DNA from: an uncultured delta proteobacterium
GTDB taxonomy: Bacteria; Desulfobacterota; Desulfovibrionia; Desulfovibrionales; Desulfovibrionaceae
Reading direction: 5' to 3'
Assembly: GCA_903835685.1 (NCBI GenBank)
Contig: CAILNX010000064.1
Location: forward strand, 1 to 64,000
Length of the DNA stretch: 64,000 nucleotides
Of this stretch, positions 55,560 to 64,000 are shown piece after piece. A model generated the notes under the pieces. That model was not told the DNA's origin. It saw nothing but the letters and a program-made list of their open reading frames with translations, and searched no databases. Within the stretch, counting starts at the first letter, position 1. Each line of letters opens with the position of its first letter. Made by a program: the position numbers and the translations under genes.

Positions 55560-56948
55560 ATGCGAGCAACCATTTTCGGGCTTTTTCTGGCCCTTATCGG
55601 TCTGACCCCGGCGGCCCCGTTGGCCTGGGCTCAAGACGCCCCGGCCGTGGCCCCCAGGCCCATGAACTCCGAGCGCCTGCAAGGGGACACCGAACTCACC
55701 GGCCCCGTGGACCTGTCCCGGGCCGTGCGCCGGGCCATAGAGGCCAACCCCACTATCGTGTCCGCTAGGTCCGATCTCATCGGCTCGGAATTCGGCCGCA
55801 AGTCCGCCCTGGGGGCCTTTGGCCCGGCCATGTCCTCCACCTACGGCTGGACCCACCGCGACCCCGTGGTCCAGGGTCCCACCGGCCCGGCCGGGGACTC
55901 GGACACCTGGGCCTTGAACCTGAACATCCATCAACCCATATTCACCGGGTTCAAGCTCCTGTCCACGTATCAGAAGTCCATTTTGAGCAAGGACCAGAAC
56001 CAGGCCAAGCTGACCAAGGCCGAGATGGACCTGACGCTGGCCGTGCAGACCGCCTTTCTGGCCCTGCTCAAGGCTCGCATGGACGTCAAAAGCGCCGAGG
56101 ACGGGCAGGAGCGCCTGCGCTCCCAGCTCAAAGTCACCGACGCCTTCTATCAGGTGGGCTTAAAGCCCCGGCTGGACGTGCTCCAGGCCGAGACCGACCT
56201 GGCCACGGCGGACCAGAGTCTGTTGGTGGCCCAGAACTCCGTGGCCACCCAGACGGCCAAGCTGAACAGCCTGCTGAACATCCCCCTGGAGGCCAAGACC
56301 AACTACGTTGGCGACCTGGCCTATCTGCCCTTTTCCCGTAGCCTGGACGATTGCCTGAAGACCGCCAATGATCGCAGGCCGGACATCCTCATCGGGGTCA
56401 AAAGCGTGGACCTGGCGGACAAGGACGCCAAGATTGCGGCCAGCGCCTATTACCCGCAGGTGGGCGCGGATTTCAATTACAACAAGTTGGGTGACGACGC
56501 CTCGGTCCAGGGCAGCAAATACCTGTCCACATCCTCGGCGGACTACTGGACCGTGGGCGCTCAGGTGTCTTGGACCTTCTTCGAGTGGGGCAAGACCCAC
56601 TACGCGGTGAAGCAGGCCCTGGAGACCGTGAACAAGGTGCGCTCCGACCTGGACAACACCAGGCTGAACGCCGGGTTCGAGGTCAAGCAGGACCTCCTGG
56701 ACATGCAGGCCGCGACTGACCGCATCCGCGTGGGCAACAAGGCTGTGGAATCGGCCCGGGAAGGCTACCGCATGGCCGTGGCCCGCTATCAGGCCCAGGT
56801 GGGGACCAACACCGACGTGTTGGACAACCAGGCCCGGGTGACCGCGGCCGAGGCCCAGCTCAACACCGCGCTGTCCGACTATCAGACGGCCTTGGCCAAG
56901 CTGTTCGTGGCCATGGGCGAAAACAACCCCGGACTGGCCACCCAGTAG
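55560..56948 (+). CDS. tolC: TolC-family outer-membrane channel
   Basis: A 462-residue trimeric outer-membrane channel-tunnel for type I secretion and efflux. A signal peptide (FGLFLALIGLTPAAPLAWA) is followed by two repeated halves, the coiled-coil helical segments separated by beta strands. Typical phrases are LSRAVRRAIEANPTIVSARSDL, LDVLQAETDLATADQSLL and QAQVGTNTDVLDNQARVTAAEAQL. The ATG at 55560 has AAGG at nine bases; an ATG at 55551 is too close to it. The gene has its own promoter. It could pair with the RND pump at 38-42 kb or export the RTX protein at 60.4 kb. Confidence 0.93.
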   Translation: MRATIFGLFLALIGLTPAAPLAWAQDAPAVAPRPMNSERLQGDTELTGPVDLSRAVRRAIEANPTIVSARSDLIGSEFGRKSALGAFGPAMSSTYGWTHRDPVVQGPTGPAGDSDTWALNLNIHQPIFTGFKLLSTYQKSILSKDQNQAKLTKAEMDLTLAVQTAFLALLKARMDVKSAEDGQERLRSQLKVTDAFYQVGLKPRLDVLQAETDLATADQSLLVAQNSVATQTAKLNSLLNIPLEAKTNYVGDLAYLPFSRSLDDCLKTANDRRPDILIGVKSVDLADKDAKIAASAYYPQVGADFNYNKLGDDASVQGSKYLSTSSADYWTVGAQVSWTFFEWGKTHYAVKQALETVNKVRSDLDNTRLNAGFEVKQDLLDMQAATDRIRVGNKAVESAREGYRMAVARYQAQVGTNTDVLDNQARVTAAEAQLNTALSDYQTALAKLFVAMGENNPGLATQ

Positions 56949-57056
56949 GTCGGCCTCCAGGCTGGGGACCGGAGCCAAGCGGACCTGGGCTTGCGCGACT
57001 CCCCGGGCCGCCCGGATGCCCCCTCCGCTCGTGTTGAACCTCAAGGAGCGTGCCGC

Positions 57057-57281
57057 GTGGAGAATTCCGTGAATGAATCCCTTTTTGGCCGCAAGCGGGA
57101 AGCCTCCACCAGCGTGCCTTGCCGGGCTTGCGGCCGTCCCTTGACCATGCGCCGTGGCTGCACGGCCGTGACCTTGCGTTGCGGGGCCTGCGGGGCGACC
57201 TATCCCCTGGTCGAGGCAGCGGCCCTGCTGACCGATGATTTGGAAGAGGAGCTGGCCTTTGTGCCCATGGACCGCATCTAG
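57057..57281 (+). CDS. Small zinc-ribbon protein
   Basis: A 74-residue cytosolic protein with two CxxC pairs, PCRACG and RCGACG, about 20 residues apart, forming a zinc ribbon, then an acidic tail. GTG at 57057 is eight bases past AAGGAG. It overlaps the start of the following transglycosylase frame by 47 bases. Several delta-proteobacterial proteins have this shape; I cannot name a function. Confidence 0.65.
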   Translation: MENSVNESLFGRKREASTSVPCRACGRPLTMRRGCTAVTLRCGACGATYPLVEAAALLTDDLEEELAFVPMDRI

Positions 57282-58326
57282 GTCCGCCCAGCGGGTGTGC
57301 GGCCTGATCCTGGCCATTTTTCTGCTCTTCCCGTTTTCCCCGGCCCTGGCCCTGACTTCCCCGGAGTGGGACGCCCTGGCGGCCCGGCTCTGGCTGGACG
57401 GTTTTGACCAGGACTGGCTGCGCCAGGTCTTTTCCGACCCGGTCCTGGCCTATGACCCCCAGGTCATGGCCAAGAAGATGAACTCCCTGCTGCGCATCAA
57501 GCTGGCCCAGGCCCGCCCGGCCCCGCCCGGCCCGCCCCCGGCCGATGTCTACGAATCCTTTTTGCGCCCCGAGCCCCTGGCTGAGGCCCGGGAGTATGTG
57601 AAGCAGCGCGCGGCCCTGCTGCGCCGGGTGTCCTCGCGCTACACGGTGCCCCAGGAAGTCCTGGTGTCCATGCTCCTCATCGAGACCCGGCTGGGGACCA
57701 AGATCGGGGAGCGGGGGGCCCTGGCCCCTTTGGCCTCCATGGCCGCAACCGTGGACGTGGCCCGCATCCGGCCGCTGATCAAGTCCGACCAGCCCCTGGA
57801 GGCCGGAATCGAACAATGGCTGGGCAAGCGCACCCGGGAAAAGGCCGACTGGGCCTATGCCGAGACCGCCGCCCTGCTGCGCTACGCCCAGGACTTAAGC
57901 CGCGCGCCCATGGACATCCCGGGCTCGGTCTACGGGGCCATCGGGTTCTGCCAGTTCATGCCCACCAACATCGCCAAGCTCGGGGTGGACGGAGACGGGG
58001 ACGGGAAGGTGGACCTGTTCAACCACGAGGACGCCCTGGCCAGCATGGCCAACTATCTGCACCAGAACGGCTGGACCCGGGACATGAACGCCGCGCCCAC
58101 GGCCCGCCGGGGCAAGAAGGGCGAGCGGATCTACAACCAGCGCATGCTCAAGACCATCTACACCTACAATCATTCCTGGACCTACTGCCGGACCATCCTG
58201 GCCGTGGCCGCGGAGCTCAAGTCCGGCAAGCCGCCAGCCCCGGCCCAGACCCCGGGCAAGCCCCCAGTCAAGCCCGACCAGGCCCCGGCAGCCCCCAAGA
58301 CCGCGACCTTCAGGCGGATATCCTAG
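57235..58326 (+). CDS. mltB: Lytic murein transglycosylase, MltB-like
   Basis: A 363-residue exported peptidoglycan-cleaving enzyme. The signal peptide spans the first ~40 residues (VCGLILAIFLLFPFSPALALT). The SLT domain has the catalytic Glu150 in LLIETRLG and the family motif GAIGFCQFMP. It ends in a Pro/Lys-rich tail. The ATG at 57235 lies in the end of the zinc-ribbon gene; a GTG at 57295 gives a shorter, less basic signal, and I cannot decide between them. It cuts glycan strands to make room for growth or machines in the wall. Confidence 0.88.
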   Translation: MIWKRSWPLCPWTASRSAQRVCGLILAIFLLFPFSPALALTSPEWDALAARLWLDGFDQDWLRQVFSDPVLAYDPQVMAKKMNSLLRIKLAQARPAPPGPPPADVYESFLRPEPLAEAREYVKQRAALLRRVSSRYTVPQEVLVSMLLIETRLGTKIGERGALAPLASMAATVDVARIRPLIKSDQPLEAGIEQWLGKRTREKADWAYAETAALLRYAQDLSRAPMDIPGSVYGAIGFCQFMPTNIAKLGVDGDGDGKVDLFNHEDALASMANYLHQNGWTRDMNAAPTARRGKKGERIYNQRMLKTIYTYNHSWTYCRTILAVAAELKSGKPPAPAQTPGKPPVKPDQAPAAPKTATFRRIS

Positions 58327-58371
58327 CCCTGCGTCCGCCACACAGGATTCGGCAAGAATGAAGAATACAAA

Positions 58372-60417
58372 ATGAAGGACCTCATCCCGTCCCCCACCGC
58401 CTCGCCCCGCATGGTGCGGGTCTGCGCCCTGATCCTGCTCCTGGCCGTGGGCCTGGCCCATTTTGGCGGGCTTCGGGGCGTCTTCACCCTGGACGACCGC
58501 CGGGACATCCTGGAAAATCCCACCATCCGCACCCTGGCCCCGCATCCCATGCCCCTGTCCGAACGGGGGGTCATGGGCAGCCGTCCCCTGGTGAACGTAA
58601 GCTTTGCGGTCAACTACGCCCTGGGCGAACTCTCTCCCCGGGGCTACCACATCTTCAACCTGGGTGTGCATCTCCTGTCCTGCCTGCTGCTCTTCGGGCT
58701 GGCCCGCCGCACCCTGGAGAACGACCGGGCCTCGCCCCGGTACGGCGGCCTGGCCGCTCCCCTGGCCCTGGCCATGGCCCTGCTCTGGGGCCTGCATCCC
58801 CTGACCACCCACGCCGTGACCTATGTGGACCAGCGCTGCGAATCGCTCATGGGCTTTTTCTATCTGGCGGTTCTGTACTGCGCGGTGCGGGGCTGGCACA
58901 CGGCCCGCACCTGGCCCTGGGACTGCCTGGCTGGGCTGGCCTTTCTGCTTGGCGCGGGCTGCAAGGAGGTCATGGTCACGGCCCCGCTCCTGGTCTGGCT
59001 CTACGGCCTGATCTTTGAGCACGGCCAACCCCGGGACCTGCTTCGCCAGCGCCGGGTCCTGTTCTGGGGGTTCGTCCCCGGGGCTCTGGCCCTGGTCATT
59101 CTGGCTTTTCTGGGCGGGACCTGGGGCAGCAACCCCCAGTATCCGACCATCACCCCCTGGCAGCATCTGCTGAACCAGCCCGAGGCCCTGTGGCTCTATC
59201 TGCGTCTGTCCTTCTGGCCTCAGGATCTGTGCTTCGACTACGGGTGGATGTTCTCCACCCCGGCCCAGGCCGCGCCCTACGCCCTGGCCCTTCTCCCCCT
59301 GCTCGGGGCCACGGTCTGGGCTTTGTGGCGCAGGCATCCCCTGGGCTTTCCGGCCGTCTGGTTCTTCGTGATCCTGCTGCCCTCGTCGAGCATCGTGCCG
59401 CTGAAGGAATTCGCCAACGAATACCGCATGTATCTGCCTTTGGCCGGGGTGACGTCCCTGGCCGTCCTGGGCTTTTTCGAGGTCGGCCGGGCGGCTTTCG
59501 GCTGGCGGCCGGGCCAGGGCCGGGGGCGGGTGTTTCGCCTGTCCATGGCCTTGCTGGTGGTCCTGGTTGCCGCTGCCCTGGGCTGGCGGACCCATATGCG
59601 CAATCTGGACTACCGCAGCGAAGTGGGGTTGTGGGAGCAGACCGTGCGCTTGCGGCCGGGCAACGAGCGCGCCCAGTACAACCTGGGCACCGTGCTCATG
59701 CGCCAAGGCAATCTGGAGGAGGCCCGGGTCAGGCTGACCGAGGCCCTGCGCCTCTATCCCGAACGGCCCGAGACCAACAACAACCTGGCCCTGACCCTGT
59801 TCCGCCTGGGCCGCCAGGCCGAGGCCCTGCCGCTTTTCCTGGAAGCCGCCCGGCTTCAGCCGGACCTGGAGGAGGCCCGGTTCAATTCCGGAACCATCTT
59901 CAACATCCTGGGCCGTCCCCAGGAGGCCCTGCCCCATTTCGAGGCCCTGGTGCGCATGAATCCCGGTGACGTGAAAGCCTGGAACAACCTGGGCCAGAGC
60001 CTGGGCATGCTCGGTCGCCTGGACGAGGCTCTGGCCGCCTTTGGCCAGGCCGTGTCCTTAAGCCCGGGCATGGTCGAGGCCCGGCACAACCTGGCCATGA
60101 CCCTGGACCGCATGGGCCGTTTGGAAGAGGCCGTGGTCCAGTTCCGGGAAGCCTTGAAGCTCAAGCCCGACTCCCCGGATCTGGCGCTCAAGACCGCCTC
60201 CGTGCTCCTGCGCCTGAACCGGCCCCAGGAGTCCCTGCCCTATCTCCGGGAGGCCGCCCGCTTGGACCCCGGCAACCTCGTGGTCCGCAAGAACCTGGGG
60301 TCCGTGCTGGCCAACCTGGGCCGCCCGGACGACGCGGCCATGCAGTACCGCGAGGTCCTGCGCTTAAAGCCCGACGACAAGGAGGCTAAGGAGGCGTTGC
60401 GGAAGTTGGGGAGGTAG
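58372..60417 (+). CDS. Polytopic membrane protein with TPRs, paralogue of 51331-53331
   Basis: A 681-residue protein with the same plan as the gene at 51331-53331. About ten helices (to residue 415) include DDRRDILENP in the first loop and HPLTTHAVTYVDQRCES after helix 3. TPRs run from about 430 to 675 (NERAQYNLGTVLMRQGNLEEA, for example). It lacks the disordered start of its relative. The start ATG has no clear ribosome site. The 3' end overlaps the convergent RTX gene by 54 bases. It probably handles sugars on lipid carriers at the inner membrane; this is inferred from the TMTC and PMT relatives. Confidence 0.8.
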   Translation: MKDLIPSPTASPRMVRVCALILLLAVGLAHFGGLRGVFTLDDRRDILENPTIRTLAPHPMPLSERGVMGSRPLVNVSFAVNYALGELSPRGYHIFNLGVHLLSCLLLFGLARRTLENDRASPRYGGLAAPLALAMALLWGLHPLTTHAVTYVDQRCESLMGFFYLAVLYCAVRGWHTARTWPWDCLAGLAFLLGAGCKEVMVTAPLLVWLYGLIFEHGQPRDLLRQRRVLFWGFVPGALALVILAFLGGTWGSNPQYPTITPWQHLLNQPEALWLYLRLSFWPQDLCFDYGWMFSTPAQAAPYALALLPLLGATVWALWRRHPLGFPAVWFFVILLPSSSIVPLKEFANEYRMYLPLAGVTSLAVLGFFEVGRAAFGWRPGQGRGRVFRLSMALLVVLVAAALGWRTHMRNLDYRSEVGLWEQTVRLRPGNERAQYNLGTVLMRQGNLEEARVRLTEALRLYPERPETNNNLALTLFRLGRQAEALPLFLEAARLQPDLEEARFNSGTIFNILGRPQEALPHFEALVRMNPGDVKAWNNLGQSLGMLGRLDEALAAFGQAVSLSPGMVEARHNLAMTLDRMGRLEEAVVQFREALKLKPDSPDLALKTASVLLRLNRPQESLPYLREAARLDPGNLVVRKNLGSVLANLGRPDDAAMQYREVLRLKPDDKEAKEALRKLGR

Positions 60418-61884
60418 GGAGCGGGTCAGCCCTTCGACAAGCAGGTCGTTCCCGTTTCCTCCGTAGAGTTGGCTGTTTCCATCGCCAGAGACCAGCAGGT
60501 CATCACCGGCGCCACCGAAAATGAGGTCGTTGCCGCTCCGGCCGTAAATGAAGTTGTTCTTGGCGTCTCCGGATAGGGTGTCGCTGCTGTTCGTCCCAAC
60601 GAGCCCTTCTACGTTCTGATAGCTGTATAAGCTGGCTGAGACTCCAGGCGAGTCAGGATCAAACACCACCGTGTCGAAACCAGCGCCCCCGTTCACAGTG
60701 TCGATGGCAGGACCTGGAACGATTACATCGTTACCGGCACCGCCGATTAGGCGGTCGGCCCAAACATTTGGATCTGATAAGATGAGCGTATTTGAGTTCG
60801 TGACAGTGGTAGCCGTATTAGATGTTCCAAGTGCAATTTGGCTAATAGAGGAGTATCCGGTTTGTGTAAGTGGCAGTAGAATGTTTGCATATATATCTGG
60901 AATTAAAGCATAAGGGCTTTGATTGTTGATTGTTCCGCTTGGTGCATAACGAGAGAATGAGTTAGATACAGTAGTTAAAATTCCGTTAATAATGTCTGCA
61001 GTTGGAACAGCATAATTGTATAGCAAATAATAGTCTTCATATTTTTTTATAGAAGTGAATTTTTCGACGTTCAGTTGTAAGGCATATCTCTTTGATATTC
61101 CTTGAGCCTCTGTCAGGGCAGCTTGGTATATACTTTCATATCCATCAATTTTTGACTTGTTATTTTTATACATTGATTCGAACAATATCGAATCGTCAGC
61201 ATTGAGGCCAAGTTTCGGGTCGTCTACACCGAAAAGAGTCGACTCCAAAAACCTTCTTTTTGCTGTGTTATTTGTTTGTTCACCATTTGAATAATAGCGG
61301 ATTTGGCACCAGGCCTCAGCTCTGTCCTCGAGTGCAATTGCTTCGCCCAGTTTTTCGCCCAACAAGGGATTGTCATTTTTTTGGTTGTAAGCAAGAGAAA
61401 ATAATGCTATGCGTTCATTTGAATTTGGAATTATATCTATGCCATATGCAGCACAAAAATCATCAATCTTTGCCTCAAAAAATCCTTGAGAAAGATAAAA
61501 TATTGTTTTTATTATGTCAGTATCGATTGTAAAATTAAATGTGTCAGGATTTTGTTTACCGTGACTCTTTGCCCATTGATGCATAATATCATTCAATTTT
61601 GTTAAATCAGAATCATATTTTCCTTTACCCACAATAACACTGTCTAAGGCCTGCACAGTACTAGTATCAGCGCTAACACCGAGTGCTTCATATACAAGAT
61701 GACGTAAATCATAATTTGAACTAATATTGAAGCCAAGACCTATCGTAATTTCACCGCCTACAATGTATGCATTTTCATTTATACCTTCGACCGAAGCCAT
61801 GAACGTATATAATGCATCGCGATAAGTCTGCTCCGCCCTGTTAGCACTTGGGTTAATTTTGTCCCCTATTAGTGAGTAATCCAT
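60364..61884 (-). CDS. RTX protein with lysozyme-like N-terminal domain
   Basis: A 506-residue protein with no Sec signal. Residues about 20-175 resemble T4-lysozyme/pesticin-type muramidases: SVEG with candidate catalytic Glu33, followed 14 residues later by TIGLGFN (Thr47) and an LRHLVYEALG helix. The matching catalytic Asp is not clear. Residues about 380-490 carry five glycine-rich Ca-binding nonapeptides, such as GGAGNDVIV, GGAGDDLLV and GGNGNDLLV, the mark of type I secreted proteins. The N-terminal two thirds are AT-rich, the RTX part GC-rich. The last ~18 residues are antisense to the TMTC-like gene. It is 11 bases downstream of an exported partner gene. A peptidoglycan-attacking effector is an inference. 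Confidence 0.72.
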   Translation of the reverse strand: MDYSLIGDKINPSANRAEQTYRDALYTFMASVEGINENAYIVGGEITIGLGFNISSNYDLRHLVYEALGVSADTSTVQALDSVIVGKGKYDSDLTKLNDIMHQWAKSHGKQNPDTFNFTIDTDIIKTIFYLSQGFFEAKIDDFCAAYGIDIIPNSNERIALFSLAYNQKNDNPLLGEKLGEAIALEDRAEAWCQIRYYSNGEQTNNTAKRRFLESTLFGVDDPKLGLNADDSILFESMYKNNKSKIDGYESIYQAALTEAQGISKRYALQLNVEKFTSIKKYEDYYLLYNYAVPTADIINGILTTVSNSFSRYAPSGTINNQSPYALIPDIYANILLPLTQTGYSSISQIALGTSNTATTVTNSNTLILSDPNVWADRLIGGAGNDVIVPGPAIDTVNGGAGFDTVVFDPDSPGVSASLYSYQNVEGLVGTNSSDTLSGDAKNNFIYGRSGNDLIFGGAGDDLLVSGDGNSQLYGGNGNDLLVEGLTRSLPPQLPQRLLSLLVVGL

Positions 61885-61895
61885 GATGCCCCCTA

Positions 61896-62867
61896 TTAAT
61901 AATTCCAGATGCGTTTTGCCTGTTCAGTGTCTTTAACTCCCCAAGAGCACAATTCATTAATAAAGCACTCGGAACTACATTCTTTATCTGATTTCATACA
62001 CCCAACCAAAACAATATTTGTTGGTCCTATGAAATGTATTTTTCCTTTATATGCGATTGGGGTATAATTCCGATGCGAGAATAACGTATTAAACGCATCG
62101 ATTAAAATGGCCTCCTTGCTATCAAGTGGCACCGCATAATATAGCCACTCAATTCGCTTTTTGTTGTCAGGTGATATTATCTTTTCTCTTGAATCGAATC
62201 CAAATCTAACAAAAGTTACAGTTGCATTATTATTTAATATATCAATATTTGTTTTTTGCATTCTGAGCAACCTGCCTGAAACAAGAAGCTTATTGTATAC
62301 GGGGGCCACTTGTTTCCAGTAATAGTCTGGATCATCAGGTGGAACCCTTGTAAACCTATATTTGTCGTCATAAATATATCTTGAATAATAAAAAGAGCGG
62401 ATAGCTGAGACATAATCTCTGGGATTTACCTCCTCCCATTGAATTGGTATGAAATTTTTCTTTGCAGGATTATTTTTATGTATATCCGAGTATATTGACA
62501 ATAAATGGTGCAAACCGCCATACAACTGAATATTTCTATCGTAATCCCTACATATCTGTTGCCTAAAACCCTCAACTAATTTTATTTTTAATGGTTCTAA
62601 AAATAGAACTGTTAATTCCATTGGACCAACGGTTATATTGTATGTTTTCTCATCCCACACCGCATCCTTCGGAAACAACGCCTCCACCTCCGGCGGCATC
62701 ACCCAAGGCGTCCCATTCATCACCTTGAGCGAGGCATTGATCCCCGGGTCCACGATCTCCCGCTTCTCCCCGGCCCGCACGCTCTCCACCCCACCCCAGC
62801 CAAACACGGCCAGCAGGGCCAGAATGAGGACGGCCGGAACCGCCTGCCGCACGAAGTTCCATTTCAT
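61896..62867 (-). CDS. Exported hypothetical protein, partner of the RTX gene
   Basis: A 323-residue protein with a clear signal peptide (FVRQAVPAVLILALLAVFG) and expected cleavage after VRA. Residues about 40-80 are GC-rich in coding; beyond that the gene is AT-rich and the protein has many Tyr, Asn and Lys residues. Four Cys cluster near the end (CMKSDKECSSECF). No family is recognised. GGGAGG precedes the ATG. It lies immediately upstream of the RTX lysozyme-like gene, so a periplasmic immunity protein or secretion aid is possible, but not shown. Confidence 0.7.
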   Translation of the reverse strand: MKWNFVRQAVPAVLILALLAVFGWGGVESVRAGEKREIVDPGINASLKVMNGTPWVMPPEVEALFPKDAVWDEKTYNITVGPMELTVLFLEPLKIKLVEGFRQQICRDYDRNIQLYGGLHHLLSIYSDIHKNNPAKKNFIPIQWEEVNPRDYVSAIRSFYYSRYIYDDKYRFTRVPPDDPDYYWKQVAPVYNKLLVSGRLLRMQKTNIDILNNNATVTFVRFGFDSREKIISPDNKKRIEWLYYAVPLDSKEAILIDAFNTLFSHRNYTPIAYKGKIHFIGPTNIVLVGCMKSDKECSSECFINELCSWGVKDTEQAKRIWNY

Positions 62868-62961
62868 CGGGTGAAGACCTCCCTTGGACTTGAAGTGGAG
62901 GAGGGGAAGATACGGCGGATCGGGGTCCGCTGCTTACGCTGGGCAGGCTTTGCCCGGCCGT

Positions 62962-64000
62962 TTAGTCCAGCAAGCTCTGGTAGATGCTCAAGGTCCGGCG
63001 CAAAAAATCCTGGTCCGAGTGCTGGGACATGGTCCGGCGTTGGGCGTCCACCAATTCTTCGCGCATATTCTCGTACTTGAGGACCTCGGCCAGCTTGAGG
63101 GTCAGGGCCGGGACGTCTCCGGGCGGGACCAGGGCGGCCTCGCCCACCAGGTCGGGCATGACCCCCACCCGGGTGGAGATGAGCGGTCGGCCCGCAGCCA
63201 TGAGTTCGAAGGCGGCCCGGGCAATGGCCTCGGACCCGAGCGAGCACAGGGCGGCCACGTCCAGGGCGGACAGGCAGGCGGCCACGTCCTCGCGCTGGCC
63301 CGAGATGCGGGTGATGGCCTCGATGCCCGCCTCGTTGATCCAGGCCTGCACCTGGGCCTGGGACACGGCCGTCTCGAATCCGATGAGAAAGAGCCGCACG
63401 TCGCGCAAATCCAGGTCGTGGTAGAGTTTGGCCACGGCCGCGATGAGCTCCCGCTGGCCCTTGACCTGGTCGAAGCGGCCCACCAGCCCGATGACCCGGT
63501 CGGTTTCCGTAAATCCGAATTCCGCGCGCACCCTGGCCCGGCCCTCGGGGTCAAAGGCGAAGCGGGCCAGGTCCACCCCGCCGTGGATGAGCCAGAGCCG
63601 GTTGGCCGGGGTGCGCATGCGCTCCCGGAAATGCTCGGACATGGCCCGGTTGGTGACGATCACCCCGTCGGCCACCCGGTTGTGTAGGAAGCGGTTCAGG
63701 GCGTCGGCCCGGGGCAGGCGTTGGTCCCCTCGGGTGCGCACCAGCTTGTAGCCGAAGCCGAGCTTCTTTAAGGCGGCCCAGAGAAAGAAGGCCTCGCCTC
63801 GGTGGCAGTTGACCACCTCGGGCTTGAAGGAGTGCAGGATGCGGGCGGCCTTGAGCCCGGCCAGGGCCAGGGTCAGGGGGTGGTTGGAGTTCAAGTCCAG
63901 GGTGTCCACGGGCAGGCCCAGGCGCAGGGCCGTGCGCCAGGTGTCCGTGTCCGCCAGGGTGATGACCCGGACCTGGTGCCCGGCGTCCAGGAGCAGGCGG
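62962..64000 (-). CDS. Glycosyltransferase family 4, 5' end outside the window
   Basis: At least 345 residues of a GT-B fold glycosyltransferase; the frame runs off the right edge, where it reads LLLDAGHQVRVITLADTDTWR, the usual N-terminal Rossmann strand. The second domain has IGLVGRFDQVKGQRELI and the nucleotide-sugar binding stretch ALCSLGSEAIARAAFELMAAGRP (Glu-x7-Glu pattern). An internal GTG at 63909 is not the start. The enzyme would add a sugar to a lipid or polysaccharide. It is upstream of the RTX cassette on the same strand. Confidence 0.88.
   Translation of the reverse strand, partial: RLLLDAGHQVRVITLADTDTWRTALRLGLPVDTLDLNSNHPLTLALAGLKAARILHSFKPEVVNCHRGEAFFLWAALKKLGFGYKLVRTRGDQRLPRADALNRFLHNRVADGVIVTNRAMSEHFRERMRTPANRLWLIHGGVDLARFAFDPEGRARVRAEFGFTETDRVIGLVGRFDQVKGQRELIAAVAKLYHDLDLRDVRLFLIGFETAVSQAQVQAWINEAGIEAITRISGQREDVAACLSALDVAALCSLGSEAIARAAFELMAAGRPLISTRVGVMPDLVGEAALVPPGDVPALTLKLAEVLKYENMREELVDAQRRTMSQHSDQDFLRRTLSIYQSLLD

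Overview
The window comes from a GC-rich bacterial chromosome, most likely a sulfate reducer of the Desulfovibrionales. I infer this from the selenocysteine-containing periplasmic formate dehydrogenase with its iron-sulfur subunit and FdhE, a class III (oxygen-sensitive) ribonucleotide reductase, a probable sigma-54 promoter before flgE, and dense c-di-GMP and chemotaxis signalling. No database search was possible. Family names rest on motifs read in the translations.

Layout. 1-1.9 kb is the end of a genomic island whose P4-type integrase abuts the 3' end of ssrA (tmRNA). 2.4-8 kb holds small hypothetical genes, malate dehydrogenase, a stray copy of the mdh 3' end, a methyltransferase and a tRNA with a CAT anticodon. 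8-15 kb is housekeeping: uppP, an LptG-like permease, engB, aroQ-efp and ftsK. 15-19 kb is motility and signalling: a PilZ protein, a TPR protein and flgE. 19-23.4 kb carries a DUF493 gene, recA and alaS. 23.4-28.3 kb is the fdhA-fdhB-fdhE cluster, with fdhA read through an in-frame UGA. 28.5-31 kb is a three-PAS diguanylate cyclase and a flavin/NAD oxidoreductase. 31-33.4 kb is ilvBN behind a leader peptide and a terminator. 33.9-36.7 kb is nrdG-nrdD. 36.9-38.1 kb is a protein with diadenylate-cyclase-like motifs. 38-43 kb is a TetR-controlled RND efflux operon with palindromic operators. 43.5-45.4 kb is an eight-repeat beta-propeller gene broken by a REP-like element. 45.5-50.7 kb is a PAS chemoreceptor, a PocR/PAS hybrid kinase and a second TPR protein. 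51-60.4 kb has two TMTC-like membrane/TPR proteins enclosing trmFO, an Ala/Lys/Pro-rich basic protein, tolC, a zinc-ribbon protein and mltB. 60.4-62.9 kb is an AT-rich cassette with an RTX protein bearing a lysozyme-like N-terminus and a secreted partner. The window ends inside a glycosyltransferase.

How the genes fit together. The fdh genes oxidise formate in the periplasm. The nrd and ilv genes serve anaerobic DNA-precursor and branched-chain amino acid synthesis. The PilZ protein, GGDEF protein, chemoreceptor, hybrid kinase and flgE point to motility controlled by c-di-GMP and redox or metabolite sensing. The most novel-looking item is the RTX/lysozyme-like gene and its exported neighbour. 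AT-rich sequence begins inside one gene and ends inside the other, as if an effector-partner cassette had been swapped between two conserved GC-rich ends.
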